Assembly (NCBI RefSeq): GCF_001591145.1
Contig: NZ_BCUF01000009.1
Span: 62,001 to 126,000 of the forward strand
Reading direction: 5' to 3'
DNA length: 64,000 bases
Origin: Vibrio harveyi NBRC 15634 = ATCC 14126 = KCTC 12724
GTDB taxonomy: Bacteria; Pseudomonadota; Gammaproteobacteria; Enterobacterales; Vibrionaceae
Shown one piece after another: positions 1-8,921 of this stretch (position 1 is the stretch's first letter; each line of letters begins with the position of its first letter). The notes below the pieces were generated by a model. That model was given only the letters and a program-made list of their open reading frames with translations. It was not told the origin of the DNA and ran no database searches. The translations under genes were made by a program, and so were the position numbers.

Positions 1-886
1 GGTACACCACATCACGATCATACTTGTTTGTGATAGGGTTAAGCTGCTTTGTCTCAGAGACAAAGAAACCAATGTCATTCTCGTCACCAATAGGATATAG
101 AACCGGTTGGTAGTCTTTGGTTGCCACCACACTCTCGTGCATTAGAGAGTAATAAAAACGAGATTTAAACGCGCCATCGACCAGCATGTCGTCAAGACCC
201 GCTTTGGTATCTTCGTTGATGTAGGCTGACATGTTATCCAAGTCAATGCGGAACGAGCGCTCAAGTTCGAAGTTTAACGTGCCCTTCTCTGGATCAAAAT
301 CCCATGAGATTACGCGCGGCGAACCAATTTCGGTTAGCCCATCCGTGATCCCATACAGATCTTCCATATTGAATTCGGCGATCTCAAGATCTTCCGGACG
401 CGGAGTAAAGTGGGTCTTACTCTTGTAGTTTAGACTCGCATCCTCGTTAGTTTCTTCTTTGTTCGTACAGTCACCGTGACCATCTTCTTTACAGCGGTAT
501 GCTGCAAAGTCACCAGGAATAGTCAGAACATGTGCAAAGTTAACATCGTCATCATCGGCAACGAACTTCTCCTCGCCACAATAGTTGTTCGCGTCTTTGG
601 TCAGATGTGCGTCTGGGTAGTTTTTGTCGTAATTACGAACTTCCAGACCTTCTTTACTGAAACACAGCTCAACATAACGAGGCGAACCTTGTAAAAATGG
701 GAATTGGTTTAGCGCGAATCTTGGTGCTGCACCAGTTGTTGGTACGTAGAACCAACGACCGTCTTTTAGGTCTTTAACCGCGATTTCTTTTGCATCTCTT
801 TCGACATAGTCATAAGCCTGATCGTCAGCACCACAACCGGCAAGTCCGGCAGTGATCGCTGACACCAGAGTTAATTTTTTAAACAT
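1..886 (-). CDS. Lipoprotein, 3' part outside window (possible DUF5117-type metalloprotease)
   Basis: The gene starts at 886 and its frame stays open through 295 codons to the window edge, so the C-terminal part is missing. The N-terminus is a lipoprotein signal with lipobox LAGC (residues 15-18) followed by GADDQ, so the mature protein should be lipid-anchored, probably in the outer membrane. A Shine-Dalgarno AAGGA lies 8 bases before the ATG. The visible segment (GRWFYVPTTG, then a GSPRYVELCF stretch) reminds me of the N-terminal region of large zinc-dependent metalloproteases with a DUF5117 domain, but any HExxH motif would lie outside the window. The family name is therefore a weak inference; lipoprotein status is directly visible. 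It lies 31 bp downstream of an outer-membrane protein gene on the same strand and probably shares its transcript. Confidence 0.6.
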   Translation of the reverse strand, partial: MFKKLTLVSAITAGLAGCGADDQAYDYVERDAKEIAVKDLKDGRWFYVPTTGAAPRFALNQFPFLQGSPRYVELCFSKEGLEVRNYDKNYPDAHLTKDANNYCGEEKFVADDDDVNFAHVLTIPGDFAAYRCKEDGHGDCTNKEETNEDASLNYKSKTHFTPRPEDLEIAEFNMEDLYGITDGLTEIGSPRVISWDFDPEKGTLNFELERSFRIDLDNMSAYINEDTKAGLDDMLVDGAFKSRFYYSLMHESVVATKDYQPVLYPIGDENDIGFFVSETKQLNPITNKYDRDVVY

Positions 887-917
887 GGTTTGGATATCCT
901 TAATTTTTGTTATTTTC

Positions 918-1784
918 CTAGAAGGAGTAAGCAACAGAGGCGATGTATGACGCTTTCTCTTGGTCAAGCAGGTCGATATTGCCCAGCGTTCCTCGTTCCG
1001 CATCTTGATAGAAGCCGGTAGAGGATGCTGCCAACGTTAGTGACCAGTTCTTGTTGAATTTGTAGGTTCCGTATAAGGCACCTTCATACTGCCAACTGCT
1101 CCGTCGAGTCCCTTGATAACTGATGGTGTTACCACCTAAAGCCGTGATGCCCAGAGAGAACGAATCCCAAGACTTTTCAGCGACAGAAAACAGTGAATAG
1201 GTCCACTCTGTGAGTGAGCGACCGCCATTCGTTTTGTACTTGTGGAAGTTCTTTTTGAGTCGCGGCGCGATAGAAAAATCAACGCTCCACAAAGAAAAAG
1301 AGACCGGTACGGCTAAACGAAAAGCTGTTTGTAGCTCATCGTTTCGCGAGTCTTCTGAGGTAGGTATGGTGAACTGACCTGCAACAGCAATTTTTCCCGT
1401 TTCACCAAAGCGATACAGGTTCGAGTATTGCAAGCCCAGTACTGAATCCGTTGCGTAAGTTCCAACTTCATCTTCTAGAGCGCGGTAGCCACCGGCAGAA
1501 AAGAAAGCTTTGATGTCTTTTGAAATCGCGTAGTTGAGATCCCCGCCCCAAGAAAAGTTGCGAACGGAGCGATAGTCGTCTTTGTCGTAAATATTTGTAT
1601 CGTAAGAGAGGTAAACGGACCCACTTAGTTTACAAACTATACATGACGACTCTCCTTCATTTTGGGTAGATTCGATCCCGCTGCTATCAGCTACGTTGGT
1701 TTCTTCTGCGAGTAACGGCATTGAAAACAGCGTACCTAACAGCATCGCAAGCGGGGTCATCGTCCACTTAGTTGTGTGCTGCAT
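918..1784 (-). CDS. Outer-membrane beta-barrel protein
   Basis: A 288-aa protein with a Sec signal peptide (about residues 1-26, ending PLLA) and a body of alternating aromatic and polar strands (for example GALYGTYKFNKNWSLTLAAS) that ends in YSF, the C-terminal phenylalanine signature of BAM-assembled barrels. Size and pattern fit a barrel of roughly 10-12 strands, but I do not recognise a specific family. A CIVC pair at residues 48-51, just after the signal peptide, is unusual for a barrel and could form a disulfide. It is the first gene of a probable two-gene unit with the downstream lipoprotein. Upstream lies about 1 kb without a gene. Confidence 0.7.
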   Translation of the reverse strand: MQHTTKWTMTPLAMLLGTLFSMPLLAEETNVADSSGIESTQNEGESSCIVCKLSGSVYLSYDTNIYDKDDYRSVRNFSWGGDLNYAISKDIKAFFSAGGYRALEDEVGTYATDSVLGLQYSNLYRFGETGKIAVAGQFTIPTSEDSRNDELQTAFRLAVPVSFSLWSVDFSIAPRLKKNFHKYKTNGGRSLTEWTYSLFSVAEKSWDSFSLGITALGGNTISYQGTRRSSWQYEGALYGTYKFNKNWSLTLAASSTGFYQDAERGTLGNIDLLDQEKASYIASVAYSF

Positions 1785-2821
1785 GTTTTTAAACTTCCAT
1801 GAAAATTAAGTTCATTAGAACAAACTTAAAGACAAACAGATTATTGGAATGACATTCTAAATAAGTAACAATCAGACCAATAAACCTATCAACCATAAGA
1901 TTTCTCGTATGGTTAAATCCTTATTCTATTTTTGATAGATCTATTTTTAGTTATTTGTGCTATTTGAAATTTATAACTCGCGATAAGTCAACGTTGTTAC
2001 AATATAACGATTCCATTTTTTAAAATTGCACAATCATATAAAGCAATCGTTGTCGTCATTACTAAAAAGACAACAATACCGATCTTTATCAACAACTTAC
2101 AAAAACAAGCTTTGAAAGAGACAGAAATGAGAAATACATGTTAATAGAACAGATACATTTATGAGAACATCATTCTGTTATAACAATCCTTGTTATGTCA
2201 TTTTGGTAGGCTAATTATTTAATCTTATAACTGAAGAATACTAATAAGAGAAATCATCAAAACCATCCGTTGTTAATAATGAATTTCGCATTTAAAACAA
2301 AAGATGGAAATAATATCAAATTCGAGTTTTCTAATATATTGACGTAACCCAAGAGTAGTTTGAATAGAAAGTCACCCATTAAGGTCAATAAAAATTACAC
2401 AAACATTCACAAAATGAATAATTAAAGGCAGAGAACTCTAATTACAACACAAATGGGCTGCATATCTGTGAATTTATATTCATTTAACGATTTTTTATAA
2501 ATTTGCATTTTATGTGACAAAAATCACAACAATGTGAAACAAAAGACACAAATGTCAATAAACTTAAGCATCAATTATCTCATCAACTCTCAAAAATGAA
2601 GGGAAGCTTAAGGTTGTCTTTCTCTGTTCTTCTTACAATAAAGTTTGAATTATTTATCAACAATAGCAGTAGGTTAGCGCCGGCAGTCTCTCATAAAAAA
2701 CTGAGTAGCAGGCATGGAAAGACGTTAAGAGTAAAAGCACTAACTCAATAAATTTCGGGTTTGAATATTCAGCGAATCAAAACGCACACTTATGCTCTGG
2801 GTAAGCTGCCAAGGCGACAGC
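1785..2821. other. AT-rich gene-free stretch
   Basis: About 1 kb with very low GC and no convincing gene on either strand. It separates the outer-membrane protein (transcribed leftwards from 1784) from the 3' end of the zinc-ribbon gene. The one clear signal is a perfect CRP-type palindrome near 2520, with a weaker overlapping TGTGA-type sequence at about 2533-2548. A 51-codon ORF at 2596-2751 lacks a ribosome binding site and does not look coding. Either a long 5' untranslated region for the membrane protein or an unannotated small RNA could lie here. Confidence 0.6.
2513..2528. promoter_or_regulatory. Perfect CRP-site palindrome
   Basis: The sequence reads TGTGA-CAAAAA-TCACA and matches both half-sites of the gamma-proteobacterial CRP consensus exactly. 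No strong -10 box stands at the class I or class II distance on the plus strand. On the minus strand there are only weak candidates (for example TTAAAT at 2482-2487). The nearest gene start in either direction is more than 700 bp away, so its target is unclear. Confidence 0.6.
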
Positions 2822-3055
2822 TTAATCTTGAATGGTTTTGTTACCACAATTTTCACAGATCAAATGACGAGAAAAATCGTCCATCGAAGCTAAAAAAGCA
2901 CCGAAGACAGCACTTTTGAGAAACCCAGTAATGAACTCTTTCTTCCCGCGGTTTTTATCACCCTCAAAAGCACTTTTCTTTCTAACTAAAACCACAACGT
3001 GGTGCGTTTCCACTCCACATTTAGGACACAGAAACACTTCTGTCTTTCTTGACAT
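2822..3055 (-). CDS. Small zinc-ribbon protein
   Basis: A 77-aa protein with two CxxC knuckles, CPKCG (C10, C13) and CENCG (C67, C70), spaced as in a zinc ribbon with a long insert. The middle part is basic followed by a short hydrophobic stretch (GFLKSAVFGAFLASM), which could be an amphipathic helix or a weak membrane contact. A strong AGGAGG sits 5 bases before the ATG. I do not recognise the family. The next gene upstream on the same strand is the metzincin-like protein, 39 bp away, so the two may be co-transcribed. Confidence 0.65.
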   Translation of the reverse strand: MSRKTEVFLCPKCGVETHHVVVLVRKKSAFEGDKNRGKKEFITGFLKSAVFGAFLASMDDFSRHLICENCGNKTIQD

Positions 3056-3094
3056 ATTAGCCTCCTAGGTAGGTATTTCTTAGCAACGTAACGA

Positions 3095-3913
3095 TTACCA
3101 TGACCGTGCATCAACTTTGGCTCGCAATGCTCGAGCATACTCGGTTAACAGCCTTGCATTGTCTGCGCTTTCAGCGTCTCCACAAACTCGACCTTGATAG
3201 GTAATATTGGGGCTGGAATAGATAGGTACTATGTTCTTTTCGTAGCTCATGATGGTTCCAGAGTCACCACATAATGCAGCATGAGCATACCGCTTGATCT
3301 GTAACTGGTTATCCTCAGCTGTCATGGATTCAAGTGTTCTACCTTGAACTTGAGATGATAGCGTTTCTAAATCATGTTGTGCCCATGCTAAGTGCCCTAG
3401 TTCATGCTCCAAAGCTAGTGGACCAGCTCGTACATCGGAAACCACGAAGTTAGGAAATAAATCACCCCATGTTTCTGCTATTTTGTACTCAAAATCAAAG
3501 TAACTGCTGTCCTCACTTAACACCAACACGACATAAAAATTTGGTTCCTGATACGCACGTTCCAACAAACTGCTGTGTTGCAGGTTGAGTTCGTAATGTG
3601 AAGACAACATATCTTCAGGTTTAGCGTTGTGAGCATCAAAGAACTCATAACCAGCACTCTTACGAATCATAGGAACACATGAGTTTGCGAGAATAAGATT
3701 CGAAAGGGCTAAATCCTCGTCGATTCGCTCTTCCAAGGCTTCTATGCTGAAGTCATTGAGAATTGAATAGTCAAATACGAATTGAACCCAAGTCTCCACT
3801 TTTTCTTCGTCAGCGCATTGCGAAAGTACGAGCTTTTGAGAGTCAAAATAGAGCAAAGCACTTACGAACGCCGTCCCCACAATTAAGCAAATACTTACAA
3901 CTTTCAGCTTCAT
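3095..3913 (-). CDS. Exported metzincin-like zinc metalloprotease
   Basis: A 272-aa protein with an N-terminal hydrophobic segment (residues 4-22) that serves as a signal peptide or anchor. The zinc motif is HELGHLAWAQHD (H170, E171, H174, H180), followed about 42 residues later by a Met-turn (SGTIMSYE, M222). The order HExxHxxxxxH then Met-turn defines metzincins of the reprolysin/snapalysin kind, so a zinc endopeptidase acting in periplasm or outside is likely. The glycine that normally allows the turn before the third histidine is tryptophan here. Cysteines at about 33, 79, 215 and 244 could form disulfides after export. There is no propeptide cysteine switch or C-terminal domain. No specific substrate can be inferred. 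Confidence 0.6.
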   Translation of the reverse strand: MKLKVVSICLIVGTAFVSALLYFDSQKLVLSQCADEEKVETWVQFVFDYSILNDFSIEALEERIDEDLALSNLILANSCVPMIRKSAGYEFFDAHNAKPEDMLSSHYELNLQHSSLLERAYQEPNFYVVLVLSEDSSYFDFEYKIAETWGDLFPNFVVSDVRAGPLALEHELGHLAWAQHDLETLSSQVQGRTLESMTAEDNQLQIKRYAHAALCGDSGTIMSYEKNIVPIYSSPNITYQGRVCGDAESADNARLLTEYARALRAKVDARSW

Positions 3914-4034
3914 ACATTCTTCTTATGAATTTCATAGACAACAAAAATAAGTACATGAAATGTATAAATTAATGAAATTGATATGTAAATAAGCGCTTAT
4001 TGATTATGAGAATAAGCACCATGAGTAAGTGTGG

Positions 4035-4589
4035 TTACTCGTCCTCGTTTAGACGACGAATCAATTTGGCTGGCGTTCCACCATATAAACAATCTGGCGG
4101 CACATCACAATTCACCACTGAGTTGGCAGCAATCACAGAACGAGCGCCAATGGTTACGCCTTGGTTGATGACTGAGTTCCCACCAATCCAAACGCTATCT
4201 TCAATCGTGATTGGTTTACAAAACGTTTCCCATTTTAGTCGGCTACGGTAATCCAGCGAGTGAGATGCAGTGTAAAGCTGAACACTTGGTCCAATAAGCA
4301 CATGATTACCAATGGTGATTTTAGCGCCATCAAGCATCACGACATTCATATTGATAAAGGTCTCTTCACCGATTTCAATCGTTTTACCAAACTCACAATG
4401 GAACGGCGCACGGATGATGCTCATCCCAACCTTGCCAAATAGGTTCTTTTGCAGTGCATCACGTTGGGATTCATCGGTGTTGCCATTGAATGCCATCAAC
4501 GCATGAGTTGCGTGGGTTCGAATCGCATCAATTTCTTTGTCTGCGCCATCGAATACTTGGCCTGACATCATTTTCTCTAGTTCGGTCAC
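4035..4589 (-). CDS. Sugar O-acetyltransferase, maltose/galactoside acetyltransferase type
   Basis: A 184-aa enzyme of the left-handed beta-helix acetyltransferase family that moves acetyl from acetyl-CoA onto a hydroxyl of maltose, glucose or a galactoside in the cytoplasm. Visible marks are the N-terminal mannose-acetyltransferase segment (MTELEKMMSGQVFDG), hexapeptide repeats from about residue 70 (IEIGEETFIN, ITIGNHVLIG, VWIGGNSVI, VTIGARSVI), the catalytic histidine in TASHSLD (H110) and the closing GGTPAKLIR. The length is normal for Maa/LacA. It stands as a single gene and the physiological substrate cannot be read from the sequence. Confidence 0.85.
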   Translation of the reverse strand: MTELEKMMSGQVFDGADKEIDAIRTHATHALMAFNGNTDESQRDALQKNLFGKVGMSIIRAPFHCEFGKTIEIGEETFINMNVVMLDGAKITIGNHVLIGPSVQLYTASHSLDYRSRLKWETFCKPITIEDSVWIGGNSVINQGVTIGARSVIAANSVVNCDVPPDCLYGGTPAKLIRRLNEDE

Positions 4590-4644
4590 AGGATCTTTCC
4601 TACAGCTTTTAACGTAGCTAGGTTAATGCAAAAGAGGAATAAAA

Positions 4645-4672
4645 AAAGAGAAAAGCACGCGCTTTTCTCTTT
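4645..4672 (-). terminator. Rho-independent terminator of the osmC-like gene
   Basis: A 12-bp perfect stem (AAAGAGAAAAGC with GCTTTTCTCTTT, loop ACGC). On the minus strand it is followed by a run of seven T, as expected for the end of the OsmC-family transcript. Confidence 0.85.
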
Positions 4673-4702
4673 CCTATTTTATTTAAGTGGCACTAGGGTC
4701 GG

Positions 4703-5101
4703 TTACACGATTTCCCAGCTGTGAGTCATCTCTACGCCCTTACCGAGCATCAGGCACACGGAACAGTATTTCTCTAACGAATCAGCAGCAACTTTCGCTA
4801 CGATTTCTGGATCTAAGGCTTCACCCGACACTTCAAAATGAATGTTCACTTGAGTAAAAATACGCGGTGCCGTTTCACGACGTTCGGTTGTGAGCTTCGC
4901 ATTAACAGAAGCCACTTTCTGACCTGCTGACTTCAATCCATCAACCACATCAACAGAACTACAACCACCAGCAGCCATCAATACCATCTCCATTGGGCTT
5001 GGTGCAGTCGCACCGCCATTGCCATCCATCACAACGGAGTGACCAGATTGAGACTGACCTAGGAATTTAAAGTCTTCGACCCATTTTACTTCTGCTTGCA
5101 T
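4703..5101 (-). CDS. OsmC family peroxiredoxin-like protein
   Basis: A 132-aa member of the OsmC/Ohr superfamily, small homodimeric thiol peroxidases that reduce organic hydroperoxides. The conserved elements are PSPMEMVLMAAGGCSSVD with the first cysteine (C47) and KYCSVCLML with the second (C113). An extra cysteine at C116 is typical of the YhfA/OsmC-like branch rather than Ohr. I placed the start at 5101, where GAGG stands 8 bases before ATGCAAGC, not at the in-frame ATG four codons upstream. It is divergent from the msrAB gene, which fits a small oxidative-stress cluster. Confidence 0.85.
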   Translation of the reverse strand: MQAEVKWVEDFKFLGQSQSGHSVVMDGNGGATAPSPMEMVLMAAGGCSSVDVVDGLKSAGQKVASVNAKLTTERRETAPRIFTQVNIHFEVSGEALDPEIVAKVAADSLEKYCSVCLMLGKGVEMTHSWEIV

Positions 5102-5286
5102 GGTTTCCCTCATTATTACTTCTGTCTCATCGGCAACCTATCACCAATGAGCGTTTGTTTGGTGCCATTACTGTAGCCCTCCGGTATAAAAGGGCAAAGA
5201 ATTTTTCACTATTGTTGCAATTTTTTAGCTCTAACTTCTGTCTCCTTACGTAACATTCATTGAGAAAAATGACGTTTGAGGAAGTT

Positions 5287-6429
5287 ATGAAGAAAGTATC
5301 TAAGCTATTGGTGGGATTCTCATTCACACTCCCTGTACTGTTCATCTTATTAAGTAAAACAGGCACTGCCGATACCATGGATAAGGTGAACGCATCTGGC
5401 AAAACCGACATTGCTACTTTGGCTGGCGGCTGTTTCTGGTGTACTGAATCAGATTTAGAACAATTACCGGGTGTGTTGGACGTCGTATCTGGTTATTCAG
5501 GTGGTGATTTAGCAAATCCGACCTACCGACAAGTCTCTTCTGGCAAATCTGGTCATATAGAAGTGATTGAAGTGAAGTACGACCCAAGCATTGTTAACTA
5601 CGAGCAAGTTTTGGATTACTTCTTCCGCCATATCGACCCGACTGACGACAAAGGCTCATTCGTCGACCGTGGTCCCCAATACCGTCCTGCGATCTTCTAC
5701 CATAATGCGGAGCAAAAACAGATTGCTGAGCAATTTATGATGGAAATCGACAAGGCGATGATTTATCCGAAGCCACTTAAAACGGAGCTTATTGAGTTTG
5801 AAAAGTTCTACCCTGCGGAGTCTTACCATCAGGATTACTACAAAAAGAGTGCCCTGAAATACAAATATTACCGCTACGCGTCAGGTCGAGATAAATACCT
5901 AGATGAAGTGTTTGGTGAGGATCGTAAAGACAACCCAAAAACACTACGCGAGCTTATCAACGAAAAAGATCTGATGACAAAACTGAAGGTCTATGAAAAA
6001 CCGTCTGATAAAGAGATCAAAGCGAAGTTGACTGATCTGCAGTACTACGTAACACAAGAAGAAGGCACAGAGCGTCCCTTTAACAACGAGTACTGGGATA
6101 ACAAAGAAGCGGGCATCTATGTGGATATTGTCACTGGTGAGCCACTGTTTTCATCGACGGATAAATACAAATCAGGTACAGGTTGGCCAAGCTTTACTAG
6201 ACCAATCAATCCAGGTTACATCGTTGAGAAGACCGACTTTAAATTGGTTTATCCACGAACAGAGATTCGCAGCAAGTTTGGCGATTCGCATATTGGTCAT
6301 GTTTTCAAAGACGGACCAAAACCAACAGGGTTACGTTACTGCATGAACTCAGCAGCCATGAAGTTTGTACCAGTAAGCGAAATGGCAAACCTAGGTTACG
6401 ACGATTATCTGTACCTATTTGATAACTAA
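5287..6429 (+). CDS. msrAB: Membrane-anchored or periplasmic MsrA-MsrB fusion, methionine sulfoxide reductase
   Basis: A 380-aa two-domain enzyme. Residues 1-30 form a signal or anchor sequence (basic start, then [14 protein letters not shown]), so the enzyme works in the periplasm. MsrA occupies about 42-200 with the catalytic GCFWC (C49), and reduces methionine-S-sulfoxide. MsrB occupies about 240-375 with GWPSF and the catalytic RYCMNS (C352), and reduces the R form. The MsrB part lacks the two CxxC pairs of zinc-containing MsrB, so it is of the zinc-free type. There is no thioredoxin-like domain as in Neisseria PilB, so electrons must come from a separate donor. I chose the ATG at 5287 because GAGG lies 5 bases before it. 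Confidence 0.9.
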   Translation: MKKVSKLLVGFSFTLPVLFILLSKTGTADTMDKVNASGKTDIATLAGGCFWCTESDLEQLPGVLDVVSGYSGGDLANPTYRQVSSGKSGHIEVIEVKYDPSIVNYEQVLDYFFRHIDPTDDKGSFVDRGPQYRPAIFYHNAEQKQIAEQFMMEIDKAMIYPKPLKTELIEFEKFYPAESYHQDYYKKSALKYKYYRYASGRDKYLDEVFGEDRKDNPKTLRELINEKDLMTKLKVYEKPSDKEIKAKLTDLQYYVTQEEGTERPFNNEYWDNKEAGIYVDIVTGEPLFSSTDKYKSGTGWPSFTRPINPGYIVEKTDFKLVYPRTEIRSKFGDSHIGHVFKDGPKPTGLRYCMNSAAMKFVPVSEMANLGYDDYLYLFDN

Positions 6430-6470
6430 ACTCGCTTAAGACAACGAATTAGGAGTGAACATTCAGAACG

Positions 6471-6617
6471 ATGAAAGGTTTTAAATCCAACCTTCCCATA
6501 AAAGTCTGTCCAGTCTGTGAGCGCCCATTTTCTTGGAGAAAGAAGTGGGCGCGAAATTGGGATGAAATCGTTTATTGCTCTGAGCGTTGCCGAAGAAGAA
6601 AATCAACGAAGACGTAG
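6471..6617 (+). CDS. DUF2256 family small zinc-binding protein
   Basis: A 48-aa protein with the DUF2256 pattern: [16 protein letters not shown] followed by a WDE motif and YCSERCR. Four cysteines in CxxC and CxxxC pairs suggest one zinc in a treble-clef-like fold. From memory, this family is often encoded next to photolyase/cryptochrome genes, and here it converges on the Cry-DASH/photolyase operon. Its biochemical role is unknown. AGGAG lies 13 bases upstream, a longer spacing than usual. No other start fits the conserved N-terminus better. Confidence 0.8.
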   Translation: MKGFKSNLPIKVCPVCERPFSWRKKWARNWDEIVYCSERCRRRKSTKT

Positions 6618-6666
6618 GTCACTCCGAACCTCTCTAGTGCGTATTTTGCCCCAGTAAGTACAATCT

Positions 6667-7374
6667 TTACCAAGGCAGTAATGCGCCATCATAAGCCCAA
6701 AATGCCCCGCTATCTTGCGGGGTTGCTTTTTCTATTAACCCCAACAAATCCTTTGCCACTCGCTCTGGCGTGAACAGTTTTCCTTCTGGCACATTGGTTT
6801 GAAAAGGCGCAGACAACGCCGTATCGGTGGTTCCCGGATGGAGCGCGAGTACCGTGCCATGCTTGAGCATTCTTTGCCACTCAATTGACATGGTTTTGAG
6901 GAACATATTCAACGCGGCTTTTGAGGCTCGATAGCTATACCAACCGCCCAATTGGTTATCGTTAATACTGCCAACTTTAGCAGAAACAGTCGCAAACTTA
7001 GGCTGTGTGCTGCGTTTGAGCTTAGGTGTAAAGTACTTCGCCAGCAGTAAACTGGGCAAGGTGTTTACCATTATCGTTTGCTGGAAAAAGTCTGCGTCGA
7101 GAGAACTCAAATTCTTCTCCGGACCTTTCTCTTGGGAGTGCAACATACCCACGCAGTTCACCAACCAATCAACATGCTCGATGTACTCACTGAGCGCTTT
7201 CACCTCCTCATCTTGTGTCACATCCACTTGATGCCAAATAACATTGGGATGATGCCAGTTGGGGTGTTGCCTACGATAGGTCGCGTGAACACGAGCTTGA
7301 GGAAAATGTTCCGCCGCGCACGCAACCATGGCAAATCCAATTCCGCCATTCCCACCTACGATCAATATTTCCAT
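6667..7374 (-). CDS. Short-chain dehydrogenase/reductase
   Basis: A 235-aa Rossmann enzyme. The nucleotide-binding GGNGGIG is at residues 7-13, the catalytic serine lies in ATVSAKVGS (S131) and the YxxxK pair is Y148/K152. The look is that of the C-factor/CsgA-like SDR group with NAD(P) cofactor; the substrate is unknown. Its ATG overlaps the stop codon of the photolyase (TAATG at 7374), so it is translationally coupled as the third gene of the cryDASH-photolyase-SDR operon. From memory the same SDR often accompanies FeS-type photolyases, but a role in repair is not shown. Confidence 0.85.
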   Translation of the reverse strand: MEILIVGGNGGIGFAMVACAAEHFPQARVHATYRRQHPNWHHPNVIWHQVDVTQDEEVKALSEYIEHVDWLVNCVGMLHSQEKGPEKNLSSLDADFFQQTIMVNTLPSLLLAKYFTPKLKRSTQPKFATVSAKVGSINDNQLGGWYSYRASKAALNMFLKTMSIEWQRMLKHGTVLALHPGTTDTALSAPFQTNVPEGKLFTPERVAKDLLGLIEKATPQDSGAFWAYDGALLPW

Positions 7375-8921
7375 TACAAGGTCTCCAAATTTTCCATGTA
7401 GTGCTCCGCGGTTTCAAGGATAGCTTGTCGTTGCTGTGGTTCCATATTGTCCCAAGAGCGGAAAATCATCCCGATACGAGGATTGGTCGCCAATCGCTTG
7501 TCATGCTTGTTCATAAAACGCCAATACAAGCTGTTGAATGGGCATGAACCTTCACCACTGCGTGCTTTGTTGTCGTAATGGCAGCCCTTACAGTAGTCGC
7601 TCATTTTATTAATGTAAGAACCACTAGCTGCATAAGGTTTAGTGCCGACAATACCTCCATCAGCAAACAGCGCCATACCACGTGTGTTTGGCATCTCTAC
7701 CCACTCGATCGCGTCAACGTATATACCGAGATACCATTCATCCACTTGGGATGGATCGATCTCAGTTAGCAAACAGAAATTACCAGTGACCATTAAACGT
7801 TGGATATGGTGCGCATAGGCGTAGTCAAGGGACTGACCAATCGCATTACGCATGCACGCCATTTTTGTTTCGCCATTCCAGAAGAAATCAGGCAGTTTTC
7901 TGCTCGCTTCCAGTTCGTTCTTTTTCGGGTAATGAGGCATGTTCGCCCAGTACACTCCGCGGATGTACTCTCGCCAACCTAAAATCTGGCGAATAAAACC
8001 CTCAACCTGAGAAATATTAATGTCTGGGTTTGAATGGAATGCCTTGAGTGACGCATCAATGACTTCTTGCGGGTGCAGTTGTTTGCTGTTGAGAGAAAAC
8101 GAAATCCGACTGTGATACAAACTCCATTTAGCGTCGTGTTGCCCAGTCATCGCGTCTTGAAAACGACCAAAAAGAGGCAAGCAAACTTGGCAAAAATGAG
8201 CAAGTAGAGACAAGCTTTGAGCACGGTTAATCGGCCACAATAAATCCCCTTCAAAGTGCCCTATCGTTTTAATTCCATGACGTGTTAATCGCGCTTGTAT
8301 TTCACTGACATCGGTACTAAACATTAAAGGTTGTGGCAACTGCTCAATATCTTTAGTTTTGAGTTTGTTGCGATTATTCGCATCATAGTTCCACTTCCCC
8401 CCAACAGGTTTGCCATCTTGCATTAAGATGTTGAAACGCTTGCGCATGCGGCGATAAAAGTGCTCCATCATGATGTGTTTGCCTTGCGGGAACTGCTCTT
8501 CGATCTCTTCAAACGGCAACAAAAAGTGCTCTGAATCAACGCAACGCGTTACTACGCCATTGAGCTTAAGTTTGGCAAGTTGTTCCAATAATCGGTATTC
8601 ATCAGGGCGTTGATATTCAAACTTGCTTGCACCAACTTCGCTGACAAAATGCTGGAGAAGTTGCTCAAGATCCCCAAAAGATTGGGTATCATCCAACGTA
8701 AGATGCAAGACTTGATGGCCTTCGCTCTGACGCTCTTTCGCAAACTTTTCCATTGCAGAAAAGAACGCACATACTTTTTGAATGTGATGCGTCACATACG
8801 TGCTCTCTTGCTTTAACTCTGCAATCAAATAGAGAACGTGGTCATCAGGTTGCTGAAACCAAGTATGTTCGCAATTGAGTTGATCACCCAAGATCAACCG
8901 AACGGTATCAAACTGCATCAT
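7374..8921 (-). CDS. FeS-type bacterial cryptochrome/(6-4) photolyase (PhrB/CryB class)
   Basis: A 515-aa member of the iron-sulfur bacterial cryptochrome and photolyase class. The N-terminus [16 protein letters not shown] is the family signature in place of the classical photolyase start. Cysteines for the 4Fe-4S cluster are visible as TGNFC, then CKGC and the later SCPFNSLYW. Known members (Agrobacterium PhrB, Rhodobacter CryB) carry FAD and a ribolumazine antenna and repair (6-4) photoproducts or act in light signalling. I placed the start at 8921, where the ATG overlaps the upstream stop codon (ATGA) and GGAG precedes it. Confidence 0.85.
   Translation of the reverse strand: MMQFDTVRLILGDQLNCEHTWFQQPDDHVLYLIAELKQESTYVTHHIQKVCAFFSAMEKFAKERQSEGHQVLHLTLDDTQSFGDLEQLLQHFVSEVGASKFEYQRPDEYRLLEQLAKLKLNGVVTRCVDSEHFLLPFEEIEEQFPQGKHIMMEHFYRRMRKRFNILMQDGKPVGGKWNYDANNRNKLKTKDIEQLPQPLMFSTDVSEIQARLTRHGIKTIGHFEGDLLWPINRAQSLSLLAHFCQVCLPLFGRFQDAMTGQHDAKWSLYHSRISFSLNSKQLHPQEVIDASLKAFHSNPDINISQVEGFIRQILGWREYIRGVYWANMPHYPKKNELEASRKLPDFFWNGETKMACMRNAIGQSLDYAYAHHIQRLMVTGNFCLLTEIDPSQVDEWYLGIYVDAIEWVEMPNTRGMALFADGGIVGTKPYAASGSYINKMSDYCKGCHYDNKARSGEGSCPFNSLYWRFMNKHDKRLATNPRIGMIFRSWDNMEPQQRQAILETAEHYMENLETL

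Noticed and set aside
2596..2751. 51-codon ORF in the gene-free kilobase
   Set aside because: No ribosome site upstream and no protein-like pattern.
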